Assembly (NCBI GenBank): GCA_016195985.1
Contig: JACPYP010000005.1
Span: 44,894-108,893 of the forward strand
Length of the DNA: 64,000 nt
Direction: 5' to 3'
Origin: Acidobacteriota bacterium
GTDB taxonomy: Bacteria; Acidobacteriota; Holophagae; Holophagales; Holophagaceae
The position numbers and the translations under genes are program-made. The notes below the pieces were generated by a model. The model was not told the DNA's origin, ran no database searches, and worked only from the letters and a program-made list of their open reading frames with translations. Positions within the stretch are counted from its first letter, which is position 1; each line of letters opens with the position of its first letter. Below are positions 19,488 through 28,329 of the stretch, one piece after another.

Positions 19488-20450
19488 ATGCGCGTGAAGG
19501 CCCTGCTTTCGCTGGCCGTGTCGTCGGTCCTGAGCCTCTGCGCCCAGGACGTGGTGCGCCTCGGCAACCTCAAGTTCGCCCATTACGGCGCCGTGTCCTA
19601 CATGAAGGACCTGGCCCCCAAGTACAAGCTGAAGATCGAAGAGCGCATGTTCGCCAAGGGCATCGACATCAACCCCGCCATCGTGGCGGGGGAGATCGAT
19701 GCCAGCGCGGCGGCCCTGGACGCGGCCATCGCGGGCCGGGCCGCGGGCGTGCCCATCGTCGTGGTGGCGGGCTTCGCCCGGGGCGGCGCGCGTCTGGTGG
19801 TCCGGCCCGATGCGGGCATCAGGTCATTGAAGGACCTCAAGGGCAAGAAAGTGGGCGTGGCCCGGGGCGGCGCCCAGGAGCTGCTGCTGCTGGCCGAGCT
19901 GGCCAAGGCCGGCCTCAGCTGGTCGGACAAGCCCGGCAAGGATGTGCTGGTGCTCTACCTGCCCTTCGCGGATCTCAACCAGGCCCTCATGGCCAGGAAC
20001 ATCGACGCCATGTGCCAGAGCGAGCCCTACAGTTCCCAGGCCATCAACCGGAAATTCGGCGTGGAGCTGCTGAAGCCCTATGACACGCCCATCGGCGAAC
20101 CCATCCGCGCCCTGGTCATCACCGAAAAGCTCTACAAGGAGCGCCGCGACGTGGCCCAGCGGTTCCTGCTGTGCTTCGTGGAGGCCACCAAGAAGTTCAT
20201 CGACGAGCCGAAAACCGCGGAGACATTCGTCCGGGAGACGATGTTCAAGAACCAGATCACCGCCGCGGACTACCAGGACGCCATCGGCAACTCGCCCTTC
20301 AGCTACGACATCAGCCTGCAGCACGTGCAGATCACCACCGACCTCATGGCCAAGTACGGCGTGGGCAAGATGGCCAACCCGCCCAAGGCCGGCGACTGGG
20401 TGCGGCTGGACCTGCTGCAGGAGGCCAAGAAGCAGCTGAAGGTGCAGTAG
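19488..20450 (+). CDS. NitT/TauT-type ABC transporter substrate-binding protein
   Basis: A 320-residue periplasmic binding protein of the SsuA/TauA/ThiY-like fold (NMT1-type). A signal peptide (MRVKALLSLAVSSVLSLCAQ) is followed by typical blocks: GEIDASAAALDAAIAGRAAGVPIVVVAG, SLKDLKGKKVGVARGGAQELLL and ALMARNIDAMCQSEPYS. It delivers a small anion or heterocycle to the permease encoded next. Ligand (sulfonate, nitrate, taurine, thiamine precursor or other) cannot be assigned. Its stop overlaps the permease GTG start by one base. Confidence 0.85.
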   Translation: MRVKALLSLAVSSVLSLCAQDVVRLGNLKFAHYGAVSYMKDLAPKYKLKIEERMFAKGIDINPAIVAGEIDASAAALDAAIAGRAAGVPIVVVAGFARGGARLVVRPDAGIRSLKDLKGKKVGVARGGAQELLLLAELAKAGLSWSDKPGKDVLVLYLPFADLNQALMARNIDAMCQSEPYSSQAINRKFGVELLKPYDTPIGEPIRALVITEKLYKERRDVAQRFLLCFVEATKKFIDEPKTAETFVRETMFKNQITAADYQDAIGNSPFSYDISLQHVQITTDLMAKYGVGKMANPPKAGDWVRLDLLQEAKKQLKVQ

Positions 20451-21268
20451 TGAAGGGATTCAAGCAAGCCGCCTCCGGCATCCTCGTCCCGCTGGCGGCC
20501 CTGGCCCTCTGGCAGCTGCTGTCCTCCATGGGCTGGGTGAACGCCACCATCCTGCCCTCCCCCATGCGGGTCCTGGTCAAGTGGTGGGCCTACCTCCGCC
20601 CGCTGGAAGCTTTCGACCCCGCCCAGGGCCCGTACCTGAAGTGGTGTTTCTCCGGCGAACTCATCCAGGACGCCCTCGGCAGCCTGTACCGCGTGCTGGC
20701 GGGCTTCTTCATCGGGGGAGGCCTGGCCCTGCCCCTGGGCCTCGCCATGGGCTACAGCCGGTGGGTCCATGCGCTGCTCAATCCCATCATCCAGGTGCTG
20801 CGGCCCATCCCGCCCATCGCCTACATTCCGCTTTCCATCCTCTGGTTCGGCCTGGGCAACCCGCCCGCCATCTTCCTCATCTGCATCGGGGCCTTCTTCC
20901 CGGTGCTCATGAACACTGTGACCGGCGTGCAGACCGTGGACAGCGTCTACCTGCGCGTGGGCCGCAACCTGGGCGCCTCGCGGCTCACCCAGTTCACCCG
21001 CATCATCCTGCCCGCCGCCACGCCCTACATCTTCACGGGGGCGCGCATCGGCATGGGCACCGCCTTCATCGTGGTGATCGTCTCCGAGATGATCGCCGTG
21101 AACAACGGCCTGGGCTACCGCATCCTCGAAGCCCGCGAGTACCTCTGGTCCGACAAGATCATCGCCGGCATGTTCACCATCGGCCTGCTGGGCCTGGGCA
21201 TCGACACCCTCATGAGCCGCCTCAGCTCCCGCCTGCTGAGGTGGCACCGCGGACTGGAGCAGGGATGA
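20450..21268 (+). CDS. ABC transporter permease (SsuC/TauC type)
   Basis: A 272-residue inner-membrane permease of the BPD_transp_1 family. The EAA loop region reads GRNLGASRLTQFTRIILPAATPYIFTGARIGMGTAF, with the conserved glycine and ILPAA. About six transmembrane helices are visible, beginning SGILVPLAALALWQLLSSMGW. The GTG at 20450 overlaps the binding-protein stop codon by one base, and its own stop overlaps the ATPase start as ATGA. It is therefore translationally coupled inside the three-gene importer. Confidence 0.9.
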   Translation: MKGFKQAASGILVPLAALALWQLLSSMGWVNATILPSPMRVLVKWWAYLRPLEAFDPAQGPYLKWCFSGELIQDALGSLYRVLAGFFIGGGLALPLGLAMGYSRWVHALLNPIIQVLRPIPPIAYIPLSILWFGLGNPPAIFLICIGAFFPVLMNTVTGVQTVDSVYLRVGRNLGASRLTQFTRIILPAATPYIFTGARIGMGTAFIVVIVSEMIAVNNGLGYRILEAREYLWSDKIIAGMFTIGLLGLGIDTLMSRLSSRLLRWHRGLEQG

Positions 21269-22056
21269 GCCACATCTCCATTCGGGGCGTGCACCAGACT
21301 TTCCAGAGCGGCGGCCAAAGCATCCAGGCCCTCCAGGCCATCGATCTGGAGATCCCCCGGGGGCAATTCGTCTGCCTGCTGGGGCCGTCAGGTTGCGGCA
21401 AATCCACCCTGCTGAACGCCGTGGCGGGGTTCCACCAGCCCACGTCCGGAACCATCTTTGTCGAGGGGTCGGCCATCACGGAGCCGGGCCCGGACCGGGG
21501 CATGGTGTTCCAGGAATACGCGCTGTTTCCCTGGATGACCGTGGAACAGAACATCGCCTTCGGCCTGCAGGTCAAGAAAACGCCGAAACCGGCCATCCGG
21601 ACCAAGGTGGATGAGCTGCTGGGCCTCCTCCACCTCCAGGATTTCCGGAAGCGCCATCCCAAGGACCTCAGCGGCGGCATGCGCCAGCGCGTGGCCATCG
21701 CCCGCGTGCTGGCCATCGATTCGCCCATTCTGCTCATGGACGAGCCCTTCGGCGCCCTGGACGCCCTCACCCGCCGCACCCTGCAGGACGAACTGCTGCG
21801 CCTGTGGCTGGAGCTGAAGAAAACCATCCTCTTCGTCACCCACAGCATCGAAGAAGCCCTGTACCTGGCGGACCGCACCGTCGTCATGACCTACCGCCCC
21901 GGCACCATCAAGCGCGACCTGCCCATCGACCTGCCCCGTCCCCGCGACGTGGCCAGCCCCGCCTTCAATGCGCTGAAAAAAGAGCTGAGCCAGCTGCTCA
22001 TGGAGGAGCAGGACCGGCACACCCGGGACGAGTTCCGGGGCGCAGCCGTGGACTAG
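21265..22056 (+). CDS. ABC transporter ATP-binding protein (SsuB/TauB type)
   Basis: A 263-residue ATPase. The Walker A motif GPSGCGKST is at residues 40-48, the Q-loop is in MVFQEYALFPWMT, the signature is LSGGMRQR, and Walker B with the D-loop is ILLMDEPFGALD. A switch histidine lies in FVTHSIEEA. It powers the NitT/TauT-type importer with the two genes before it. The ATG at 21265 overlaps the permease stop (ATGA). The gene is followed by a 117-base gap containing a half-palindrome of the dispersed repeat family. Confidence 0.9.
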   Translation: MSHISIRGVHQTFQSGGQSIQALQAIDLEIPRGQFVCLLGPSGCGKSTLLNAVAGFHQPTSGTIFVEGSAITEPGPDRGMVFQEYALFPWMTVEQNIAFGLQVKKTPKPAIRTKVDELLGLLHLQDFRKRHPKDLSGGMRQRVAIARVLAIDSPILLMDEPFGALDALTRRTLQDELLRLWLELKKTILFVTHSIEEALYLADRTVVMTYRPGTIKRDLPIDLPRPRDVASPAFNALKKELSQLLMEEQDRHTRDEFRGAAVD

Positions 22057-22173
22057 GCGAGGCCCCTCATCTCGTTTTCCCTTCATACCGATTTGAACGC
22101 TTCGCGCTTTTCTCCGTGCGCTCCGTGTCTCCGTGGTGGATCGTTCCGAGACAGCGCCCCGGCGTCAGAAACC

Positions 22174-22566
22174 CTACGGCTCCACCGCCGGCTGGTACAA
22201 CTCGACCTTGCGACCCTCGGGATCGCGGATCCAGGCGAAGCTGCCGTACTCGGAATCCTCCCGCTTCTCGATGGCGACGCCGTTGGCCTCAAGGCCGGCG
22301 CAGAAGGCCTGCAGATCGGCCACCCGCCAGTTCACCACGCACTCCGGGCGGCCCTGGCCCAGGGGGCCCTTGGCTTTCATGAGCGAGAAGACCGTGGAGG
22401 CCTTGGTTCCATCGGGATCGGTGCAGGGGAACTCCAGGCCGAAGCAGGCGCCGGCCTCCCATTCCGTGAACGCGAGGCCCAGGTTCCGGGCGTACCATTC
22501 CGCCAGGGCCTTCGGATCTTCCGCGTACAGGAAGACGCCGCCGATGCCTTTCACAGCCTGCTTCAT
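22174..22566 (-). CDS. VOC-family (glyoxalase-fold) protein
   Basis: A 130-residue single vicinal-oxygen-chelate module. It begins KGIGGVFLYAEDPKALAEWYARNLGL and ends SFAWIRDPEGRKVELYQP; the closing glutamate is the usual metal ligand, while the N-terminal ligand position is not obvious. Members include lyases, dioxygenases and resistance proteins, so activity is not assignable. The ATG at 22566 overlaps the upstream gene's stop (ATGA), and a GAAGGTG ribosome site precedes it. Confidence 0.8.
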   Translation of the reverse strand: MKQAVKGIGGVFLYAEDPKALAEWYARNLGLAFTEWEAGACFGLEFPCTDPDGTKASTVFSLMKAKGPLGQGRPECVVNWRVADLQAFCAGLEANGVAIEKREDSEYGSFAWIRDPEGRKVELYQPAVEP

Positions 22567-22892
22567 GAGATCACCTTCGGGGGCTGGGGCGCTTCGCCCC
22601 GGCCCCGCGTGGCCAGGGCCACGGCCAGGGTCCAGAGCGGGGCCATGTTGAGGTAGGGAACCGCTTCCGTGAGGAAGGACGGCAGGAAGGCCCAGTGGAA
22701 GCCGAGCAGGGCCCAAAGGACCGCCATGGCGATGAGATCCAGCCCCGCATCCATGAACCAGCCCAGCGGGCCCGCGGCTGCAGCGGGAATCTGGATGGCG
22801 TCCACCGCCAGCGCCACGGCCCAGGCCAGGCGGAGGCGGGTGCGGCTGAGGGCGGGCCTGAGGAGAGACTTGGGGCCGGGTCCGGTGGACAT
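22563..22892 (-). CDS. Small hypothetical membrane protein
   Basis: A 109-residue protein I do not recognise. It has two to three hydrophobic segments, including LAWAVALAVDAIQIPAAAAG, AGLDLIAMAVLWALLGFHWAFL and MAPLWTLAVALAT, so it is likely an inner-membrane protein. It is coupled to the VOC gene by an ATGA overlap and starts 86 bases after the mutS stop on the same strand. The conserved-looking charged residues are few, and no function can be proposed. Confidence 0.7.
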   Translation of the reverse strand: MSTGPGPKSLLRPALSRTRLRLAWAVALAVDAIQIPAAAAGPLGWFMDAGLDLIAMAVLWALLGFHWAFLPSFLTEAVPYLNMAPLWTLAVALATRGRGEAPQPPKVIS

Positions 22893-22978
22893 GCGGGCAG
22901 TCTAGCGGATTTGGGGCGGCCTTGGCTTTAGCGACGGCAAGGATCCGCGATCCCCCTGGACCGGCGGCACGCCACGGA

Positions 22979-25525
22979 TCAGCGCCCCTGCTTCTGCGCC
23001 AGCCAGTTCAAGGCCTCCATGGGCGTCATGCGGTTCAGGTCCAGGGCCTCCAGCTCCGCCCGCAGCGGATCGGGCTCCACCTCGAACAGGGGCAGCGCAG
23101 GCTGGCTGGGGGCCGCAGGCCGCAGCGGAACCTCCGGCGTCTGGGCCAGCAGCCGCTGGGCCTTCTGGATGACGGACTTGGGCAGGCCCGCCAGCCGCGC
23201 CACCTGGATGCCATAGCTGCGGTCCGCGGGCCCCGGGGCCACGCGGTGGAGGAAGTGCAGCTGTTCCTCCCATTCCTGCACCTCCACGTGAAGGTTCTGG
23301 ACGCGGCTGTCGTCGGCCAGCTTGGTCATCTCGAAATAATGCGTGGCGAAGAGCGTTCGCGGGGTCCCACCGGAAACATCGGCCGCCCGCCCACCCTTGA
23401 GGTCGCGCAGGAACAGGGCAATGGCTTCGGCCAGAGCCAGGCCGTCCCGCGTGGAGGTGCCCCGGCCGATCTCGTCGAGGATCACCAGGCTGGCGGCGGT
23501 GGTCTGGTTGAGGATCCGCGCCGTTTCCGTCATCTCCACCATGAAGGTGGATTGGCCCTTGGCCAGCTGGTCCGAGGCGCCGATGCGCGTGAAGATGCGG
23601 TCCACCAGGCCGAAGCGCATGAGCTCGGCGGGCACGAAGGAGCCCGCCTGCGCCAGCACCACCAGCAGGGCCGACGTACGCAGGAAGGTGGATTTGCCGC
23701 CCATGTTGGGGCCTGTCACCACCGCCATGGGCTGCGCGGAGGAGAACTGCAGGTCGTTGGGAATGCACTCGCGGCCCAGCCGCGCCTCCAGCATCGGATG
23801 GCGGGCCGCCGCCAGCACCAGCTCCCGGTCCTCGCCCAGCTCGGGCCGGGTCCAGCCCGACAGCCGCGCCCGTTCCGCCAGGGCCGCCAGCACGTCCAGG
23901 CAGGCCACGGCCCGGGCCAGGCGCGTCAGGCCCGCCCTGTGCTCCAGCACCAGGGCCAGCAGGCGCTGCAGCTGCACCGCCTCCAGCTTCATCTGATCGC
24001 TTTCGGCGCTCAGCAGCTTCTGCTCGAAGGCCACCAGTTTTTCGGTGGTGAAGCGCTCGGCGTTGGCCAGGGTCTGCTTGCGGAGGAAGTGGGCGGGCAC
24101 CGCGCCCAGGTTGGCCTTGGTGATCTCGAAGTAGTAGCCGAACACCCGGTTGTACTTGATCTTCAGGCTGTTGATGCCCGAGGCCGCCCGTTCCGCTTCT
24201 TCCAGCTCCAGCATCACCTGCTTGGCGTCGCGGGCCAGGCGGCGCACGGCGTCCAGCTCCGGATCCACGCCTTCGCGGATGACGCCGCCCTTCTCCAGAT
24301 CCAGGGGCGGCGCCTCCGCGAGGCAACGCTGGAGTTCCGCCAGGAGCGGCGTGCAAAGCGGAATATCGGCCGGCCACAGGCCCAGGTCGGCGACTTCTGT
24401 GGCCCAGCCCTCGTCCTGGATACGGGCGGGCAGTTTCTGGAGGACGGCCAAGCCTTCGCGCAGCTGCGCCAGTTCCGGCGGCGCGGCTAAGCCGAGGGCC
24501 ACCCGCCCCAGCAAGCGATCCAAATCCGGCACCTGAGAGAGCAATGTTTGGATGGGACCGCGCCGCCGGTCCTCCGTGAGCCAGGCCACCTGGGACCAGC
24601 GGCGCTCCAGCTGGGTCCGGTCCCGCAGCGGCTGCTCCAGCCAGGCCTTCAGCTGCCTCGAGCCCAGGCGGGTGCGGCACTGGTCCAGCAGGGCCAGCAG
24701 GGATCCCGCACGGCCCCCGTCCAGACCGTTGGCCAGGACTTCGAGATGCCGGGCGCTGGTGGCGTCCAGCAGCGGGCCCGCGGCTCCCAGCTCCAGCGAC
24801 ACGCCCTGCAGGTGCGCGGGGCGGCCCTTCTGGGTGGTCTCCACGTGATCGAGCAGGGCGGCCAGGGCCCCCAGGGCGGCGGGGTAGGGATCGAGCCCCA
24901 CGCCCTCCAAATGCTGCCATCCGAAGAAGGCCAGCACCTGCTGCTTGGCGCGGGAGGGCTCGAAGCGCCAGGCGGGCAGACGCGTGCGGGCAGCCTCGAG
25001 ATCGGCGATGTCCTCGGCGCCCTCGGCCAGGATCAGCTCCTGGGGGCCGAGGCGGTCCAGCGTGGCGCGCAGCGCCTCCTCGCCCTCGCCGGGCAGCACC
25101 CGCAGGGCGCCCGAAGCCAGCTGCAGCAGGGCCAGGCCCCATTGGCCTCCCCCGCGATGCAGGGCGCAAAGCCAGCGGGCATCGTCATCCAGCCAAGTGC
25201 CCGGCGTGATGATGCGCTTGATGGCGCGGGGCAGCAGACCCTTCACGTCCTCGGGCTTGGCCGTGGGTTCGGCGATGGCCGCCGAAAAGCCCGCCGCCAG
25301 CAGCTTGGGCAGGTAGGATTCCAGCGCGAAATGCGGCACGCCGCACATGGGCGTTTCGGATTCGCTGCCCTTGCCCCGCAGCGTGAGCGCGATCTCCAGC
25401 ACCGGCGCCGCCCGCACTGCGTCTTCGCCCAGGATCTCGTAGAAGTCCCCCATGCGGGTGAGCAGCACCGCGTCTCCCGCCTCGCGCTTGAGGCCTGCGA
25501 TCTGCTGCATCATGGGGGTCGACAT
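22979..25525 (-). CDS. mutS: DNA mismatch repair protein MutS
   Basis: A full-length MutS of 848 residues (E. coli 853). The mismatch-contacting F-x-E is in [13 protein letters not shown] near the N-terminus. The ATPase domain has Walker [10 protein letters not shown] near residue 605, Walker B region [16 protein letters not shown] and a later [13 protein letters not shown] block. It recognises mismatches and recruits MutL; no mutL is in the window. I chose the ATG at 25525 ([18 protein letters not shown]) because the residues before it are not family-like; CAGGT lies upstream. It shares its upstream gap with the divergent FAD oxidase. Confidence 0.95.
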   Translation of the reverse strand: MSTPMMQQIAGLKREAGDAVLLTRMGDFYEILGEDAVRAAPVLEIALTLRGKGSESETPMCGVPHFALESYLPKLLAAGFSAAIAEPTAKPEDVKGLLPRAIKRIITPGTWLDDDARWLCALHRGGGQWGLALLQLASGALRVLPGEGEEALRATLDRLGPQELILAEGAEDIADLEAARTRLPAWRFEPSRAKQQVLAFFGWQHLEGVGLDPYPAALGALAALLDHVETTQKGRPAHLQGVSLELGAAGPLLDATSARHLEVLANGLDGGRAGSLLALLDQCRTRLGSRQLKAWLEQPLRDRTQLERRWSQVAWLTEDRRRGPIQTLLSQVPDLDRLLGRVALGLAAPPELAQLREGLAVLQKLPARIQDEGWATEVADLGLWPADIPLCTPLLAELQRCLAEAPPLDLEKGGVIREGVDPELDAVRRLARDAKQVMLELEEAERAASGINSLKIKYNRVFGYYFEITKANLGAVPAHFLRKQTLANAERFTTEKLVAFEQKLLSAESDQMKLEAVQLQRLLALVLEHRAGLTRLARAVACLDVLAALAERARLSGWTRPELGEDRELVLAAARHPMLEARLGRECIPNDLQFSSAQPMAVVTGPNMGGKSTFLRTSALLVVLAQAGSFVPAELMRFGLVDRIFTRIGASDQLAKGQSTFMVEMTETARILNQTTAASLVILDEIGRGTSTRDGLALAEAIALFLRDLKGGRAADVSGGTPRTLFATHYFEMTKLADDSRVQNLHVEVQEWEEQLHFLHRVAPGPADRSYGIQVARLAGLPKSVIQKAQRLLAQTPEVPLRPAAPSQPALPLFEVEPDPLRAELEALDLNRMTPMEALNWLAQKQGR

Positions 25526-25551
25526 CGGCACAACCTGAAAGAAAAGGTCGA

Positions 25552-25662
25552 AAACCACAGATTACACAGATGACACGGATTCAGTGCCGGCCGACCCGTC
25601 CGCCCGTCCCCTCTTCTCCTCCTTCCATCTGTGGAATCAGGGAAATCTGTGGATCGGAGTCT
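25552..25662. repeat. Imperfect palindrome in the mutS/FAD-oxidase divergent gap
   Basis: The left part carries CCACAGATTACACAGAT and ACACGGATTC. The right part carries ATCTGTGGAATC and AATCTGTGG in inverse orientation. The spacing and half-site words match the CCACGGAT/ACACGGAT family seen near 2.3 and 32.2 kb. It lies between divergent promoters, so it cannot be only a terminator. Boundaries are approximate. Confidence 0.55.
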
Positions 25663-25707
25663 TTCCATCGACTTCCTCGAAGGCGCCATTCCCGCGAAGA
25701 TGGAGCC

Positions 25708-26805
25708 ATGGAACGGGTGGAGTGTGTGGTCATCGGCGCGGGCGTGGTGGGCTTGGCCCTGGCGCGCCGCCTGGCCAGGCTGGGCCGCGAGGTGGTGGTG
25801 CTGGAGCGGGAGGACCGCATCGGCACGGGCATCAGTTCCCGCAACAGCGAAGTGATCCACGCGGGCATCTACTATCCGGCGGGATCCCTGAAGGCGCGGC
25901 TCTGCGTGGCCGGCAACCGCGCCCTCTACGCCTACTGCGCGGAGAAGCGCATCGAGCACCGCCGCTGCGGCAAGCTCATCGTGGCCACCTCGGAGGCGGA
26001 GACCGCCACGCTCCGCGACCTTCAGGCCCGCGCCGCGGCCAACGGCGCCGAACCCCTGCGGTGGCTTTCGCAGGAAGAAGCCCAGGTCCTGGAGCCCAGC
26101 CTGCGCTGCACCGCCGCGCTGCTGTCGCCCAGCACCGGCATCGTGGACAGCCACGGCCTCATGCGGGCCATGGCCCTGGATGCGGAGGCCGCCGGCGCCC
26201 AGATCGTGTGCCGCAGCCCCGTACTGGGTGGTCGGGCCACGGCGGAGGGCCTGCGCCTGCGGGTGGGCGGGCCCGATCCCACGGAGCTGCTGGCGGGACA
26301 TGTCACCAACTGCGCGGGCCTGGGCGCCATCGACCTGGCCTGGGCCCTGGAGGGCCTGCGGCAGGAGGCCCTGCCGCCCCGGCCCACGCGCTGGGCCCGG
26401 GGCAACTACTTCGGCCTGGCGGGGCCGGCGCCCTTCTCGCGGCTGGTCTATCCCGTGCCCGTGCCGGGCGCCCTGGGCGTTCACCTCACGCTGGACCTGG
26501 CGGGCCAGGCCCGCTTCGGGCCCGATCTGGAGTGGATCGACACGGAGGCCTACGACGTGAATCCCGCTCGCGCCGAAAGCTTCTATGCCGAGGTGCGCCG
26601 CTACTGGCCTGGCCTGCCCGAAGGCGCCCTGCAGCCGGCCTACGCGGGCATCCGCCCCAAGCTGCACGGCCCCGGAGAAACCGCTCCGGACTTCCTCATC
26701 CAGCGGGAGGAGGTCCACGGCCTTCCGGGCCTGGTGAACCTCCTCGGCATCGAATCCCCGGGCCTCACGGCCAGCCTGGCCCTGGCGGAGGAAGTGGCGC
26801 CGTGA
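25708..26805 (+). CDS. FAD-dependent oxidoreductase, L-2-hydroxyglutarate oxidase (LhgO) type
   Basis: A 365-residue DAO-family flavoprotein. The FAD-binding Rossmann motif is [20 protein letters not shown] at the N-terminus, and the family block [19 protein letters not shown] matches LhgO/L2HGDH proteins. GIRPKL near the C-terminus is also typical. These enzymes oxidise L-2-hydroxyglutarate to 2-oxoglutarate and pass electrons to quinones. The ATG at 25708 begins [10 protein letters not shown] directly before the Rossmann strand. It is convergent with the SDR gene. Substrate is inferred; glycerol-3-phosphate dehydrogenase-like members are the main alternative. Confidence 0.8.
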   Translation: MERVECVVIGAGVVGLALARRLARLGREVVVLEREDRIGTGISSRNSEVIHAGIYYPAGSLKARLCVAGNRALYAYCAEKRIEHRRCGKLIVATSEAETATLRDLQARAAANGAEPLRWLSQEEAQVLEPSLRCTAALLSPSTGIVDSHGLMRAMALDAEAAGAQIVCRSPVLGGRATAEGLRLRVGGPDPTELLAGHVTNCAGLGAIDLAWALEGLRQEALPPRPTRWARGNYFGLAGPAPFSRLVYPVPVPGALGVHLTLDLAGQARFGPDLEWIDTEAYDVNPARAESFYAEVRRYWPGLPEGALQPAYAGIRPKLHGPGETAPDFLIQREEVHGLPGLVNLLGIESPGLTASLALAEEVAP

Positions 26806-26858
26806 GCCCGCGGGAAAACAGGCCGATACGCGGCCTCTCCTTCAAGCCACACTGAGCT

Positions 26859-27596
26859 TCAGGCCACGCTGAGGCCGCCATCCACCACCAGTTCCTCGCC
26901 GGTGATGAAGGAGGCGTCCTCCGAGGCCAGGAACAGCACGGCCCGCGCCACCTCCTCGCTGGCCCCCAGCCGGCCCAGCGACACCCGCTGCCGGAACCCC
27001 TCCCGCGCTTCCTCGGGAAGGCCCAGCTTGGCCTGGATCGGCGTTTCGATGGGGCCCGGCGCCACGCTGTTGACGCGGATGCCTTTGGGCGCCAGCTCCG
27101 TGGCCAGGGCCCGGGCCAGGCCCGCCAACCCGGCCTTGGAGGCCGTGTAGACCGCCGTGCCCGCGAAGCCCTTCTGGCTCACCACGCTGCTCGTGAAGAT
27201 CACGGAGGCGCCCTTTCCCAGCAGGGGCAGCGCCTTCTGGGTGAGGAAGAAGGGGCCCTTGAGGTTCGTGTCCATCTGCCCATCCCAGTGTCCCTCCTCG
27301 ACCCCTTCCAGGGGGCTGAACGAGGCGATGCCCGCGTTCACGAAGAGGACATCGAGCCGGTCCACCTTGGATCGCAAAGTCCCGACGAGGCGATCCAGAT
27401 CCGCCAAATCGGAGCTGTCTGCTTCGAGGATTTCCACCTCGGCCGGGAGCAAGGCCCGGGCCTCGGCCAAGGTCTTGGGATTGCGGCCCGTGACGAAGAC
27501 CCGCGCGCCTTCCGCGTGGAAAGCCTGGGCGGTGGCGAGGCCGATGCCCGTGGTGCCGCCGGTGATGAGGACGGTCTTGCCGTTCAGTTTCGACAT
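26859..27596 (-). CDS. SDR-family oxidoreductase
   Basis: A classical short-chain dehydrogenase/reductase of 245 residues. The cofactor motif TGGTTGIG is near residue 12, NAG is in LFVNAGIASF, catalytic serine is in FTSSVVSQ and the Y-x3-K pair is in VYTASKAGL. The C-terminus FITGEELVVDGGLSVA is standard. An Arg in TGRNPKT hints at NADPH preference. It lies just after a TetR gene on the same strand, with a perfect palindromic operator 18 bases ahead of its start, so the TetR protein very likely represses it. The substrate is unknown. Confidence 0.9.
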   Translation of the reverse strand: MSKLNGKTVLITGGTTGIGLATAQAFHAEGARVFVTGRNPKTLAEARALLPAEVEILEADSSDLADLDRLVGTLRSKVDRLDVLFVNAGIASFSPLEGVEEGHWDGQMDTNLKGPFFLTQKALPLLGKGASVIFTSSVVSQKGFAGTAVYTASKAGLAGLARALATELAPKGIRVNSVAPGPIETPIQAKLGLPEEAREGFRQRVSLGRLGASEEVARAVLFLASEDASFITGEELVVDGGLSVA

Positions 27597-27613
27597 GGTG
27601 TTTTCCTTTTATA

Positions 27614-27629
27614 TGGAACGATCGTTCCA
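27614..27629. promoter_or_regulatory. TetR operator, perfect 16-bp palindrome
   Basis: TGGAACGATCGTTCCA is a perfect palindrome in the 49-base gap between the tetR stop and the SDR start. A closely related site, TGGACTGATCGTTCAA (13 of 16 bases the same), lies at 28241-28256 ahead of tetR itself. Two matched sites flanking the two genes are what an autoregulated TetR repressor would need. Confidence 0.75.
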
Positions 27630-27645
27630 GAAATGTTCAAAAAAA

Positions 27646-28221
27646 TCAGCCCAGCACGGACAGGGTCACCCTCACGACCGCTTCCAGGTCCGCCCGGCTG
27701 GCGCCCGCGCGGGCCGTGATCTGGAGGCCTTGAAGGGCGTTGTGAAGGAAGTAGGCCAAGGCTTCGGGATCGTGGTGCGGTCCCACCTCGCCTTCAGACT
27801 GGGCGCGGATGATCCGCTCGACGAACAGCCCCCGCGCGTCGCGGAAGCCATGGTTCACGAATCCCTTGGCCCCGGGATCCACCTCGACCCGCTCCAGGGC
27901 GGCCTGGGCCAGGAAGCAGGGATGCCCTTCCGAGAAGAGGTGCTCCAGGGTGTCGTGAAAGAGGTGGCGCAGGGCCTTGCGCAGGGGCGCCGGTCCCCGG
28001 AGATGCCTGATCAGGGGTGCCGTGGCCTGCAGGCAATAGCGTTTCAAGGCGGCATGGTAGAGCGCCTCCTTTCCTCCGAACGTGTCGTAGAGGCTCTGCC
28101 GGTTGACGCCGAGCCCGTCCACCAGATCCTGGATGGAGGTGGCTTCGTAGCCCTTGGCCCAGAACAGGTTCAAGGCGCCTTCGAGGGCCTGCTCTTCGTC
28201 AAACGCCTTCGGCCGTGCCAT
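27646..28221 (-). CDS. TetR/AcrR-family transcriptional repressor
   Basis: A 191-residue regulator. The N-terminal TetR HTH reads ALEGALNLFWAKGYEATSIQDLVDGLGVNRQSLYDTFGGKEALY (residues about 12-55), with the usual recognition helix. The rest is a helical ligand-binding domain with a C-terminal LQGLQITARAGASRADLE segment, as in the YcdC/AcrR branch with TetR_C family members. The ATG at 28221 starts MARPKAFDEE; the long open frame upstream is a shadow of thrE. It is upstream of the SDR gene, and the two palindromic sites suggest it represses both genes and is released by a small molecule. Confidence 0.9.
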   Translation of the reverse strand: MARPKAFDEEQALEGALNLFWAKGYEATSIQDLVDGLGVNRQSLYDTFGGKEALYHAALKRYCLQATAPLIRHLRGPAPLRKALRHLFHDTLEHLFSEGHPCFLAQAALERVEVDPGAKGFVNHGFRDARGLFVERIIRAQSEGEVGPHHDPEALAYFLHNALQGLQITARAGASRADLEAVVRVTLSVLG

Positions 28222-28240
28222 GGGGGGAAGCATAGCATTA

Positions 28241-28256
28241 TGGACTGATCGTTCAA
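28241..28256. promoter_or_regulatory. Second TetR operator ahead of tetR
   Basis: TGGACTGATCGTTCAA lies 20 bases upstream of the tetR start and matches the perfect site at 27614-27629 at 13 of 16 positions. It is in the gap to the divergent thrE gene, so it might also affect thrE. Autoregulation is inferred. Confidence 0.6.
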
Positions 28257-28329
28257 TAACCATTTCGACCCCTGGGCCTCGGCCCGGGAGGCCCCCGTGG
28301 AACAGGCCAGGGAACGGGTAACCTGAGGC

